DNA from: JAYPLE01 sp047627515
Lineage (GTDB): Bacteria; Bacteroidota; Bacteroidia; Cytophagales; Cyclobacteriaceae
Direction: 5' to 3'
NCBI GenBank assembly: GCA_047627515.1
Contig: JBLHTU010000070.1
Location: 1 to 16,744 of the forward strand
Length of the DNA stretch: 16,744 nucleotides
How positions within the stretch are numbered: position 1 is the stretch's first letter; each line of letters begins with the position of its first letter. Of the stretch, positions 1 to 6,573 are shown piece after piece. The notes below the pieces were generated by a model, which did not search any database, had not been told where the DNA came from, and saw only the letters and a program-made list of their open reading frames with translations. A program made the position numbers and the translations under genes.

Positions 1-379
1 ATGATCCTGAAGGAACGAAGTTACCTCCTGCTTTGGTAAAGTATGACTTGACATTTGCGACCGTCCGATTGTTATTATCTGTTGCGCACTCAACTACTAC
101 CAGCACGCCATGCGGTCCTTTGCCTTCGTATGTGATCTCGACAATATCTGCTGCATCCTTACCAGCCGCACGCTTAATAGCGTTCTCGATATTCTCTTTA
201 GGCATATTTTCAGCCTTAGCATTTTGAATCGCAGTTCGCAGCTTTGAATTTGTTTCGGGCTCAGGGCCACTTTCTTTTGCTGCTACGGTGATCGCTTTTG
301 CTAGCTTCGGGAAAACCTTAGACATTTTGTCCCATCGCTTTTCTTTAGCTGCCCTTCGATATTCAAATGCTCTTCCCAT
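1..379 (-). CDS. YebC/PmpR/TACO1 family protein (3' end outside window)
   Basis: This is the N-terminal 126 codons of a YebC/PmpR/TACO1 family protein; the C-terminal half lies beyond base 1. It starts at ATG 379-377 with MGRAFEYRRAAKEKRWDKM and continues with the family segments NMPKENIENAIKRAAGK (about residues 59-75), YEGKGPHGV and ECATDNNNRTVANVKSYF, followed by GGNFVPSGS. Full-length members are about 240 residues, so about half is visible. The MGRAFE opening, instead of MAGHSKW, is the version often seen in Bacteroidota. The family was long annotated as DNA-binding regulators; later work on YebC and mitochondrial TACO1 points to a ribosome-associated role in relieving translational stalling. 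Which role applies cannot be told from this fragment. It lies 43 bp downstream of the EamA gene on the same strand and may be co-transcribed with it. Family assignment is confident, function less so. Confidence 0.93.
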   Translation of the reverse strand, partial: MGRAFEYRRAAKEKRWDKMSKVFPKLAKAITVAAKESGPEPETNSKLRTAIQNAKAENMPKENIENAIKRAAGKDAADIVEITYEGKGPHGVLVVVECATDNNNRTVANVKSYFTKAGGNFVPSGS

Positions 380-422
380 GCTTATTCCTTTATGCAAAAA
401 AAATTTAATTGGTTTAATAAAA

Positions 423-1274
423 TCAATTCCTTAGCGTCTTCAATACAACATTTAACACAACGCCTGCCAATACCATACCCATCCCAAGGTAAGTCATCAG
501 GTTAAACGTCTCATCAAAAAAGTAAAAACCAAGAGCAAGAGAGAATACGATTCCCAAATAATTAAGAATTGAAACGGTCGATATCTCAGATTGCTGATAG
601 GCTTTTGTCATGAAAAATTGTGCTATTTGTGTACTCAAACCTACCATTAATAAGTAAAACCAATCCATTCCTGCAGGAGGAATCCAAACATAGTAAGTCC
701 AAACCGAAGCGATTGGCAGCAGCACCAAGGGAAAATAGAAAATAATCACAAGCGGGTGCTCCGTTGTATTAAGTCTGCGCACAAAATTATACGCAAGTCC
801 CATAAATAGACTGGTGGTAATTCCCATCACCAAGTGAATTGTGGATATGCGGGCATCAAAACCTTGAATGACTAATATTCCAGCAAAACTTATGGCGAAA
901 AACAACCACTGAATATGTTTGACTCTTTCTTTGACCAAAAATATACCAATCAATGTGGAAAACACTGGAGCTAAATAAGTCAACGTGGAAACGGTAGCTA
1001 ATGGAATCTGCTGGATTAAGTAAAAATTTAAGGTTAAGGCGATCGCACCAGTGATCCCACGTCCCAGCAATAGCGGTTTGTTTTTCCCAAACACGGGGAC
1101 TTTTTGTCTGATTAAAAAAAAGAGGCTGATGAACAACGAGATGATTGCTCGAAAGAGGATAATCTCAATGACAGGTAAATGACTAAGCGTCTTAACGAAA
1201 ACCTTCATCAGAGAAAATACGAATACAGCAAACAGCATATATCGCACTCCAGAACTGATCTTCAAATCCTTCAT
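423..1274 (-). CDS. EamA/DMT-superfamily transporter
   Basis: This is a 283-residue inner-membrane protein of the drug/metabolite transporter (EamA) type. It is almost entirely hydrophobic, with about ten predicted transmembrane helices arranged as two EamA repeats (about residues 10-138 and 149-278). The first repeat contains the typical PLATVSTLTYLAPVFSTLIG segment followed by the charged KERVKH turn; the second has the corresponding SEISTVSILNYLGIVFSL and FFDET. The length is normal for the family. Such proteins export or import small metabolites such as amino acids, nucleotides or S-adenosylmethionine, and the substrate cannot be read from sequence. The ATG at 1274 is the first start in the open frame and precedes a short cytoplasmic leader. 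It lies 43 bp after the LolD-like gene and 43 bp before the YebC gene, all on the minus strand, which fits a small operon. Confidence 0.9.
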   Translation of the reverse strand: MKDLKISSGVRYMLFAVFVFSLMKVFVKTLSHLPVIEIILFRAIISLFISLFFLIRQKVPVFGKNKPLLLGRGITGAIALTLNFYLIQQIPLATVSTLTYLAPVFSTLIGIFLVKERVKHIQWLFFAISFAGILVIQGFDARISTIHLVMGITTSLFMGLAYNFVRRLNTTEHPLVIIFYFPLVLLPIASVWTYYVWIPPAGMDWFYLLMVGLSTQIAQFFMTKAYQQSEISTVSILNYLGIVFSLALGFYFFDETFNLMTYLGMGMVLAGVVLNVVLKTLRN

Positions 1275-1317
1275 TCCTAATTCAACTCTTTACAATAGCT
1301 AAGTGATCTGATAATGC

Positions 1318-1968
1318 TCAGGCAACACGCCCGTCTACAATTTCCAACTTGCGATCCGCCATATTAGCCAATTCCATATTATGCGTCACGATGACAAAGG
1401 TCTGACCGAACTCATCCCTTAGCTGAAAAAATAGCTCATGCAACTCTCGTGCTCGTTTGCTATCCAAATTACCGCTAGGCTCATCAGCAAAGACTAGAGA
1501 AGGATTATTTATCAATGCTCGTGCTACTGAGACTCGCTGTTGCTCCCCCCCAGACAACTCTGAAGGTTTGTGTGTAAGTCGATCACTTAAACCAAGTTTT
1601 TCTAATAAATGAGTCCCTCTCAATTTGATAGTCACATCTGAAGATGATGACATATAGCCTGGGATGCAAACATTTTCTAAAGCAGTAAACTCAGGTAATA
1701 GATTATGAAACTGAAATACAAAACCGATTTCTCTATTTCTGAACTTAGCTAGTTTCCTAGCTGAAAAAGAGAAGACTTCTTCTTCCTTGATATGCACAGT
1801 ACCCTCATCTGGGTTATCGAGCGTCCCAAGTACATGCAACAATGTGCTTTTTCCTGCTCCTGAGGCGCCTACGATTGAAACAATCTCCTTTTCACGGATT
1901 TCAATATCAATTCCGGAGAGTACGTGGAGTGCTCCGTAGGATTTTCGGATGTTCTTAGCAACTAGCAT
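1318..1968 (-). CDS. LolD/MacB-type ABC transporter ATP-binding protein
   Basis: This is a 216-residue ABC ATPase of the LolD/MacB/FtsE type. Walker A GASGAGKST is at about residues 34-42, the Q-loop Gln at 86, the signature LSGGEQQR at 138-145, Walker B LVFADEP with the D-loop SGNLDS at about 158-170, and the switch His at 196 (IVTHN). The LSGGEQQR signature and SGNLD loop are typical of lipoprotein-releasing LolD and MacB-like ATPases, which power a four-TM FtsX-type permease. The open frame extends upstream to 1989, but that adds only seven poorly fitting residues, so I chose the ATG at 1968, where the family alignment begins (MLVAKNIRKSYG). No permease gene is adjacent, as is common for LolD in Bacteroidota. 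A role in lipoprotein sorting is likely but not proven. It is transcribed divergently from sucC. Confidence 0.9.
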   Translation of the reverse strand: MLVAKNIRKSYGALHVLSGIDIEIREKEIVSIVGASGAGKSTLLHVLGTLDNPDEGTVHIKEEEVFSFSARKLAKFRNREIGFVFQFHNLLPEFTALENVCIPGYMSSSSDVTIKLRGTHLLEKLGLSDRLTHKPSELSGGEQQRVSVARALINNPSLVFADEPSGNLDSKRARELHELFFQLRDEFGQTFVIVTHNMELANMADRKLEIVDGRVA

Positions 1969-1972
1969 AAAG

Positions 1973-1980
1973 CAAATATA
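1973..1980 (-). promoter_or_regulatory. TAnnTTTG -7 box just upstream of the LolD-like gene
   Basis: Read on the minus strand, the bases are TATATTTG, an exact match to the Bacteroidota -7 consensus TAnnTTTG, ending four bases before the chosen ATG at 1968. If used, the transcript would be almost leaderless. I find no TTG at the usual 19-21 bp upstream, so this is a half-site and may be chance in AT-rich DNA. Confidence 0.3.
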
Positions 1981-2003
1981 GCTGGTCAATTTCTGAAGAC
2001 TGC

Positions 2004-2034
2004 TTGATAAACAACGCCATATCAGCTATTTTCG
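2004..2034 (+). promoter_or_regulatory. Candidate sucC promoter (TTG-N20-TATTTTCG)
   Basis: A TTG at 2004-2006 is followed after 20 bases by TATTTTCG at 2027-2034, one mismatch from the Bacteroidota -33/-7 consensus TTG-N19-21-TAnnTTTG. Transcription would start near 2040 and give a leader of roughly 65 nt before the sucC ATG. The match is from inspection only. Confidence 0.4.
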
Positions 2035-2106
2035 CAACAAGATTCGTTTCGTTATTCAAAAAATCAATCATACTGGAGTCAATTCAGTTTATAAATTAGA
2101 AATCAA

Positions 2107-3318
2107 ATGAACATCCACGAGTACCAGGCAAAAGAAATACTTAAAAGTTTCGGAGTTGCTATACAGGAAGGTATCGTAGCAGATACACCGGAGAAAGCCG
2201 TTGCAGCAGCAAAAGAACTCACTCAGCAAACAGGGACAGAATGGTTTGTGATAAAAGCCCAAATCCATGCCGGTGGCCGTGGAAAAGGTGAAGTACTAGA
2301 GACCGGATCTAGAGGAGTTGTCCTAGCCAAATCAATTGATGAAGTCTTATCTAAATCCAAAGATATTTTGGGAGGGACACTTGTTACTATACAAACAGGT
2401 GATGAGGGGAAAAAAGTAAATAAAGTCCTAGTAGCTCAAGATGTCTACTACCCGGGTTCATCAGAGATTAAGGAGTACTACTTATCGATTTTACTGGACC
2501 GAGCTTCCGGCCAAAATGTAATTATGGCTTCCACAGAAGGAGGCGTAGATATTGAGACCGTTGCTGAAGAAACTCCAGAAAAGATTATCAAAGAGTGGAT
2601 CGACCCGAGTGTTGGACTTCAAGGCTTCCAGGCTAGAAAAGTAGCATTCGCACTAGGCCTATCTGGTCAGGCATTCAAAGGAATGGTCAAATTCATCTTT
2701 AGCTTATACAATGCATATGAAGCCACTGATGCAAGTCAATTCGAAATCAACCCTGTACTAAAGACTTCTGATGATAAAATACTTGCTGTAGATGCAAAAG
2801 TCAACCTTGACGACAATGCACTCTACCGTCACAAAAATCTTGCGGAGCTCAGAGATCTATCAGAAGAAGATCCGTTAGAAGTAGAAGCAGGTCAGTCTGG
2901 CCTTAACTATGTCAAACTAGATGGTAATGTAGGATGCATGGTGAATGGAGCTGGCCTAGCGATGGCTACCATGGACATGATCAAGTTATCTGGTGGAGAA
3001 CCTGCGAATTTCCTAGATGTAGGAGGTGGGGCCAATGCAGAGACCGTAGAGGCAGGATTCCGGATCATTCTAAAGGATCCAAATGTAAAAGCTATCTTGA
3101 TTAATATCTTTGGAGGAATTGTTCGTTGTGATCGTGTAGCAAATGGCGTGGTAGAGGCCTACAAGAAGATCGGTACAATCGAAGTTCCTATCATAGTTCG
3201 TCTTCAAGGTACCAACGCCGCCGAAGGAGCAAAAATCATCGAGGACTCCGGACTTAAGGTTACTTCTGCAATCGTATTGAAGGATGCAGCTGAAAAAGTA
3301 AAAGAGGTTCTTGTTTAA
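2107..3318 (+). CDS. sucC: Succinyl-CoA ligase (ADP-forming) beta subunit
   Basis: SucC is the nucleotide-binding beta subunit of succinyl-CoA synthetase, which interconverts succinyl-CoA and succinate with substrate-level phosphorylation in the TCA cycle. The 403-residue product is close to the usual ~390. The N-terminus MNIHEYQAKEILKSFGV is the classical ATP-grasp opening. The nucleotide-binding loop AQIHAGGRGKGE is at 51-62, and FEINPV and AVDAKVNLDD carry the likely metal ligands Asn215 and Asp229. The CoA-ligase domain shows FLDVGGGAN (302-310), NIFGGIVRCD (333-342) and RLQGTNAAEG (365-374). The start ATG is unambiguous. The alpha-subunit gene sucD does not follow; a hairpin terminator lies directly downstream, so sucC appears monocistronic and sucD must be elsewhere, as is common in Bacteroidota. 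Confidence 0.97.
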   Translation: MNIHEYQAKEILKSFGVAIQEGIVADTPEKAVAAAKELTQQTGTEWFVIKAQIHAGGRGKGEVLETGSRGVVLAKSIDEVLSKSKDILGGTLVTIQTGDEGKKVNKVLVAQDVYYPGSSEIKEYYLSILLDRASGQNVIMASTEGGVDIETVAEETPEKIIKEWIDPSVGLQGFQARKVAFALGLSGQAFKGMVKFIFSLYNAYEATDASQFEINPVLKTSDDKILAVDAKVNLDDNALYRHKNLAELRDLSEEDPLEVEAGQSGLNYVKLDGNVGCMVNGAGLAMATMDMIKLSGGEPANFLDVGGGANAETVEAGFRIILKDPNVKAILINIFGGIVRCDRVANGVVEAYKKIGTIEVPIIVRLQGTNAAEGAKIIEDSGLKVTSAIVLKDAAEKVKEVLV

Positions 3319-3337
3319 ATAAACAAGCCTAGCATGT

Positions 3338-3375
3338 AAAAAAGGGTGATAGAAATGATTTTATCACCCTTTTTT
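3338..3375 (+). terminator. Intrinsic terminator after sucC
   Basis: A perfect 14-bp stem (AAAAAAGGGTGATA at 3338-3351 with its complement at 3362-3375) encloses a 10-nt loop and ends in a T run. It begins 19 bp after the sucC stop codon. Because the stem starts with A6 and ends with T6, it could also work on the opposite strand. Confidence 0.9.
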
Positions 3376-3464
3376 GATTAAAAATACCCAGTTTATGGTA
3401 TTGTATCCTTGCATGGAAATCCACATCTTTGAATAGAACACTAAATTATCCTAGTAAAAATAGA

Positions 3465-3495
3465 TTTGCCATTCACGTATAAAAGTTGTACTTTG
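3465..3495 (+). promoter_or_regulatory. Promoter-like site upstream of an orphan terminator
   Basis: TAGATTTG at 3461-3468 is an exact TAnnTTTG match. Its TTTG (3465-3468) is also followed, after 20 bases, by TACTTTG at 3489-3495, which resembles a -33/-7 pair with one base missing from the -7 box. Either could start a short transcript ending at the hairpin at 3550-3577. Confidence 0.3.
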
Positions 3496-3577
3496 AAGAT
3501 ACTGAATGATTTAAAGAAAGTTTGGTAACCCTCTTCATACCTGATGATGAAAAAGACCGCTTGCGAGTGGTCTTTTT
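3496..3577 (+). ncRNA. Possible small RNA bounded by promoter-like site and terminator
   Basis: Between the promoter-like site and the hairpin at 3550-3577 is a non-coding stretch. The RNA would be about 75-110 nt depending on which -7 box is used. I see no match to a known family such as 6S, SRP RNA or tmRNA. The only support is the promoter-terminator arrangement with no gene for the terminator to serve, because sucC already has its own. Confidence 0.25.
3550..3577 (+). terminator. Second intrinsic terminator hairpin
   Basis: AAAAAGACC at 3550-3558 pairs with GGTCTTTTT at 3569-3577. Inner G-T, C-G and T-A pairs extend the stem and leave a small loop around TGCG. The T run makes it a good rho-independent terminator. 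It sits about 175 bp past the sucC terminator and has no protein gene before it. Confidence 0.8.
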
Positions 3578-3847
3578 CTATTTGTAAGATTAGCTGCCAG
3601 ATACAAGACTAAAAATCACCCCCTCTTTTAAGACTTTTATATATAATTCAGTTTTTACGGGGTAAAAGACCGGCTTATTAGAAATAGCTCGGTTGGTATT
3701 TACATTAATAATAGAAAGAATTTCCGATACTAGAAATATTGAGTAATGCCACGAGCAAAGGTTCGCCAATAAAGAACTCAACCATTAATGCATTCGAGAT
3801 AGATTGACTCGGCTTAGGTAATAGAAAAACAGCTTGAATAAGTGTTT

Positions 3848-3922
3848 CCTGATTTTGACCTTCAGATCATTCTATTACACAACATAGCATCAGGTAAGTG
3901 TCAAGAAGGCCACAAAATCAGG
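3848..3922. repeat. Imperfect inverted repeat (long stem-loop)
   Basis: CCTGATTTTG at 3848-3857 is the exact reverse complement of CAAAATCAGG at 3913-3922. Just inside, CCTTC (3859-3863) pairs with GAAGG (3905-3909), separated by a bulge of A against CCA. This gives a 15-bp interrupted stem around a ~41-nt loop. There is no T run, so it is not a typical terminator; its role is unknown. Confidence 0.5.
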
Positions 3923-4005
3923 TTAAGATATATTTTATCAATTTCTTTGAAGCAGAACGACTAATCAATTCGAGTAAATCTTTAATATTGCAATCCTAAA
4001 TCATT

Positions 4006-4079
4006 GCACTCGTAGCTCAACTGGATAGAGCGTTGGATTTCGGCTCCAGAGGTTGAGGGTTCGACTCCTTCCGGGTGCA
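4006..4079 (+). tRNA. tRNA-Arg (anticodon UCG)
   Basis: A complete 74-nt cloverleaf can be folded by eye. The acceptor arm is GCACTCG with CGGGTGC (one G-T pair) plus discriminator A at 4079. The D arm is GCTC/GAGC around AACTGGATA. The anticodon arm is TTGGA/TCCAG around the loop TTTCGGC, placing anticodon TCG at 4040-4042. The variable loop is AGGTT and the T arm is GAGGG/CCTTC around TTCGACT. Anticodon UCG decodes arginine CGA and, by wobble, other CGN codons. The 3' CCA is not encoded. A terminator follows immediately. Confidence 0.95.
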
Positions 4080-4080
4080 C

Positions 4081-4112
4081 AAAGCCATGCTTATCAAAGC
4101 ATGGCTTTTTTT
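4081..4112 (+). terminator. Terminator of the tRNA-Arg gene
   Basis: AAAGCCATGCTT (4081-4092) pairs perfectly with AAGCATGGCTTT (4097-4108) around the loop ATCA, and the T run extends to 4112. It starts one base after the tRNA 3' end, so the tRNA is a single-gene unit. Confidence 0.9.
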
Positions 4113-4238
4113 ATGGCTACTAATTTTAAAAGAGATTTAGTTCGAAACGATAAATAAGACAGTCCCAACTTTTAGAAAAATCAATAAACTCAGACAACTG
4201 ATAAATTTTTCAATGCCCGAAAGACGTATTCCAGACAT

Positions 4239-4261
4239 AAAAAAGAGGCTCTACGCCTCTT
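4239..4261 (-). terminator. Terminator of the minus-strand envelope operon
   Basis: Read on the minus strand, AAGAGGC and GCCTCTT form a 7-bp stem around a 5-nt loop, followed by a run of T (the A run at 4239-4244 on the plus strand). It lies 12 bp beyond the permease stop codon and faces the tRNA unit tail to tail. Confidence 0.85.
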
Positions 4262-4273
4262 CAAATTCATAAT

Positions 4274-5767
4274 CTATCGATCATAGATCAAATCCCCTGG
4301 CGTCTTCCTTAGAATAGCCTCTATAGTCCATTTGAATATCATATAAAAGGCTCCCACTAAGATGACTACGGTAGCTAGTAGCTTCCAATCAAATAAGGCA
4401 AAGTAATTATCAAACGTGTCTGTCATCAAACTAAATACCAGAAGAATACCAAATGATATGGCCAACGAAAGCCCAATAGCTTTTACAATAAAAGAAAGAA
4501 GTAGTTCACGATAAAGAGAAAACAGAATCTTCGTATCCAGACCAAAGGCAAGGAAAGTTCCTAGGTTTGGCTTGATCTTCTGCAAGTGATTCTTCAATAA
4601 GTTATACAAGTAGAAGCAAATACTAACGATACTAAAGATGATCAGCAATGCTGAAATTGTTTCTGTTAGGAACTTGACAAATGCAAAGTTCTCCTTGTCT
4701 CTCACTTTGGCAATGTCTACCTCTATTTGCATCGCATCATATAGATAGTTCTGGAAAGATCTGACATAATCCAGTGATACAAAATTGATAGCGATCTTAT
4801 CAGGCTCTATTCTGAAACTGGATGGGAAATTATTGAAATCGTAATCGTAGTATCTAACAAATGGCTCATTTTCAAACGCAATAGCAAGATCGGCAACCAG
4901 CTGATCATAGTCTGAAGATTTCTCTGGACGGTAACCAAAAAACTCTAAGCTAAACTCTGCTCCTTCTGTATGCGATTCAGAATTCCTCCTCTTGAGGACT
5001 TCTACGTCCCAAACCTTATAAACGACATGTCCTTTAAAAAAAGCTTCAAGCCTCTTCTGAAATTGACGTGAATCTTCTTCGTCACCTTTATAAAAAAGAG
5101 AGAGTTTATTATTTCTGATAATATCAAAGGCGCTACCGCCCTGCTGAGTCCTTTGATAAAAGAAGAAAGGTGATGCAACAAAATAATTCAATTCAGGTAG
5201 CTCCCTTACCAGTGCTCTGATTGGAATAGGTACATCCCGATTATTAAATCTCATATTGATATGTGTAGGCATCTCATCATAACCCAATTCATCGAGCAGT
5301 CTTTGAGATATAATCAAACCAAGCTCACTTTCATTTCTAAAGCCCTCCCCCATGATCAGATTATCTTGATCTAGTAAGCGTTCCAAAATTGGGTTGTTCA
5401 ACTCTATAGACCGGCCCTTCACCCATTTCGAACGTCCGGGCCCACTAAAAGCAACAGGAAACTCTACATAGTTAGTAATTGAAGCATAATTGTATTTTGC
5501 CTTAAGGCTATCCTGACTTAGTGTTTGCTTCAGCTCCTCTACTTGCCTTACCATACTACTTGGTATATCTACGCTCAGTAGATTCACAAAAGGATCACTC
5601 ATCTTAGTCTCCAAATCCTTCAATGCCAAATTAGCTCCACCTATGGCACAAAAAGTAAACGTAAGGATCACAATCAATACTTTAAAGTTGAAGTTTCCTC
5701 TACCGTAGATCTCTACTTTTTCGCCTTTGCGGAATAACGGAGTGAAATTCTGATTTTTAACCGACAT
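4274..5767 (-). CDS. MacB/FtsX-type ABC transporter permease
   Basis: This is a 497-residue inner-membrane protein with MacB/LolC/FtsX topology. One TM helix is near the N-terminus (about 28-48), then comes a large periplasmic domain (about 50-365), then three C-terminal TM helices (about 366-390, 419-447, 461-482). The segment LGTFLAFGLDTKILFSLYRE before TM3 resembles the coupling segment of FtsX domains. The stretch around GLIISQRLLDELG followed by VPIPIRALVRELPEL resembles the MacB periplasmic core domain. In this family ATP hydrolysis drives periplasmic movement (mechanotransmission) rather than transport through the membrane. The partner ATPase gene lies 5 bp upstream. It is the last gene of the operon, before a terminator. 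The sequence is diverged, so the substrate or partner is unknown; the operon suggests the periplasmic vWA and PKD proteins (inference). Confidence 0.85.
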   Translation of the reverse strand: MSVKNQNFTPLFRKGEKVEIYGRGNFNFKVLIVILTFTFCAIGGANLALKDLETKMSDPFVNLLSVDIPSSMVRQVEELKQTLSQDSLKAKYNYASITNYVEFPVAFSGPGRSKWVKGRSIELNNPILERLLDQDNLIMGEGFRNESELGLIISQRLLDELGYDEMPTHINMRFNNRDVPIPIRALVRELPELNYFVASPFFFYQRTQQGGSAFDIIRNNKLSLFYKGDEEDSRQFQKRLEAFFKGHVVYKVWDVEVLKRRNSESHTEGAEFSLEFFGYRPEKSSDYDQLVADLAIAFENEPFVRYYDYDFNNFPSSFRIEPDKIAINFVSLDYVRSFQNYLYDAMQIEVDIAKVRDKENFAFVKFLTETISALLIIFSIVSICFYLYNLLKNHLQKIKPNLGTFLAFGLDTKILFSLYRELLLSFIVKAIGLSLAISFGILLVFSLMTDTFDNYFALFDWKLLATVVILVGAFYMIFKWTIEAILRKTPGDLIYDR

Positions 5768-5772
5768 AATGA

Positions 5773-6573
5773 TTACAATAACTGAGCGATATGTTCCCTA
5801 ATGCCTCCAGTTGGTTTTTCATTACCATTGAAGATCCACTCAGAATCCTGTTTTGAAAAAATATTTTCTTTCCTTATCTCACCTTTTCTGACCGTGTCTT
5901 TGGTCAACACAACAATCTGATCAGCATAATTGATTGCAAGATCTATATCGTGCGACACGATAATGGATAACATTTTGTCATTGGAACCTTTGATTTTTGA
6001 CTTCAAAGCCTCCATCAACACATCTCCATTTTTTTCATCAAGGTTTCCTGTAGGCTCATCTCCAAAAAGCACTGTAAAAGTTGGGGACGCTGCACGGATA
6101 AAAGCTAATCTTTGTTTCTGTCCAACAGATAATTCCGAGACCTTTGTCGTCTCATCTATAAAGGCTAAGTCAAGATCTACGCACCAATTCAGAACTATCT
6201 TCTTAGCAGACTCGGCTGATTCTCCCTGAATCAAAAGTGGCATCATGGCATTTTCTAAAGCCGAAATGTTATCTAATAAATTATTTTCCTGGAAGATAAA
6301 GCTCATGTGCGCGTTCCGAACATTAGCAATCCGCTCATTATCGGAATCCCAAAGAGTCAGAAAATCAGCTGCGTTTTTTGCAAAACTAACGGAACCCGAC
6401 TTGATCGTATGGTTCATCAGACCTAATGTCTCAAGCAACGTACTCTTGCCTACACCAGAAGGACCCAAAAACACTATGATACTCCCGTATGGGATATCAA
6501 GATGCGGCACTTTGAGTACGGTATTTCCGTCTCGATAAGCGCACTCCAAATTTCTTATTTCAAAAGCATTCAT
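5773..6573 (-). CDS. ABC transporter ATP-binding protein (MacB/FtsE class)
   Basis: This 266-residue cytoplasmic ATPase has Walker A GPSGVGKST (37-45), Q-loop Gln95 (FIFQENNLLDN), signature LSVGQKQR (148-155), Walker B TVLFGDEP with D-loop TGNLDE (167-179) and the switch His208 (IVSHD). All catalytic residues appear intact. The one deviation is Val in place of the first Gly of the LSGGQ signature. The class is that of LolD/MacB/FtsE, which work with four-TM permeases. It has a C-terminal extension of about 40 residues beyond the usual core. Its ATG directly abuts the stop codon of the upstream gene (TGAATG), and the permease gene follows after 5 bp, so translation is probably coupled. It most likely powers that permease. 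Confidence 0.92.
   Translation of the reverse strand: MNAFEIRNLECAYRDGNTVLKVPHLDIPYGSIIVFLGPSGVGKSTLLETLGLMNHTIKSGSVSFAKNAADFLTLWDSDNERIANVRNAHMSFIFQENNLLDNISALENAMMPLLIQGESAESAKKIVLNWCVDLDLAFIDETTKVSELSVGQKQRLAFIRAASPTFTVLFGDEPTGNLDEKNGDVLMEALKSKIKGSNDKMLSIIVSHDIDLAINYADQIVVLTKDTVRKGEIRKENIFSKQDSEWIFNGNEKPTGGIREHIAQLL

Larger units (their letters stand above)
3376..4005. other. 630-bp intergenic region without a credible protein gene
   Basis: No reading frame here is convincing. The only open frame over 60 codons (3590-3781, minus) begins with TTG and has no recognisable features. The region holds a promoter-like site and a terminator hairpin (about 3461-3577) and an imperfect inverted repeat (3848-3922), both listed separately. 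The stretches 3578-3847 and 3923-4005 show nothing I can name. Confidence 0.6.

Noticed and set aside
3590..3781. A 63-codon minus-strand frame
   Set aside because: It starts with TTG, has no recognisable motif, signal peptide or clear promoter, and lies in AT-rich intergenic DNA between terminators.
5930..6538. Plus-strand frames of 97-99 codons inside the ABC ATPase gene
   Set aside because: They are antisense to a well-supported ATPase with all catalytic motifs and show no domain features of their own.
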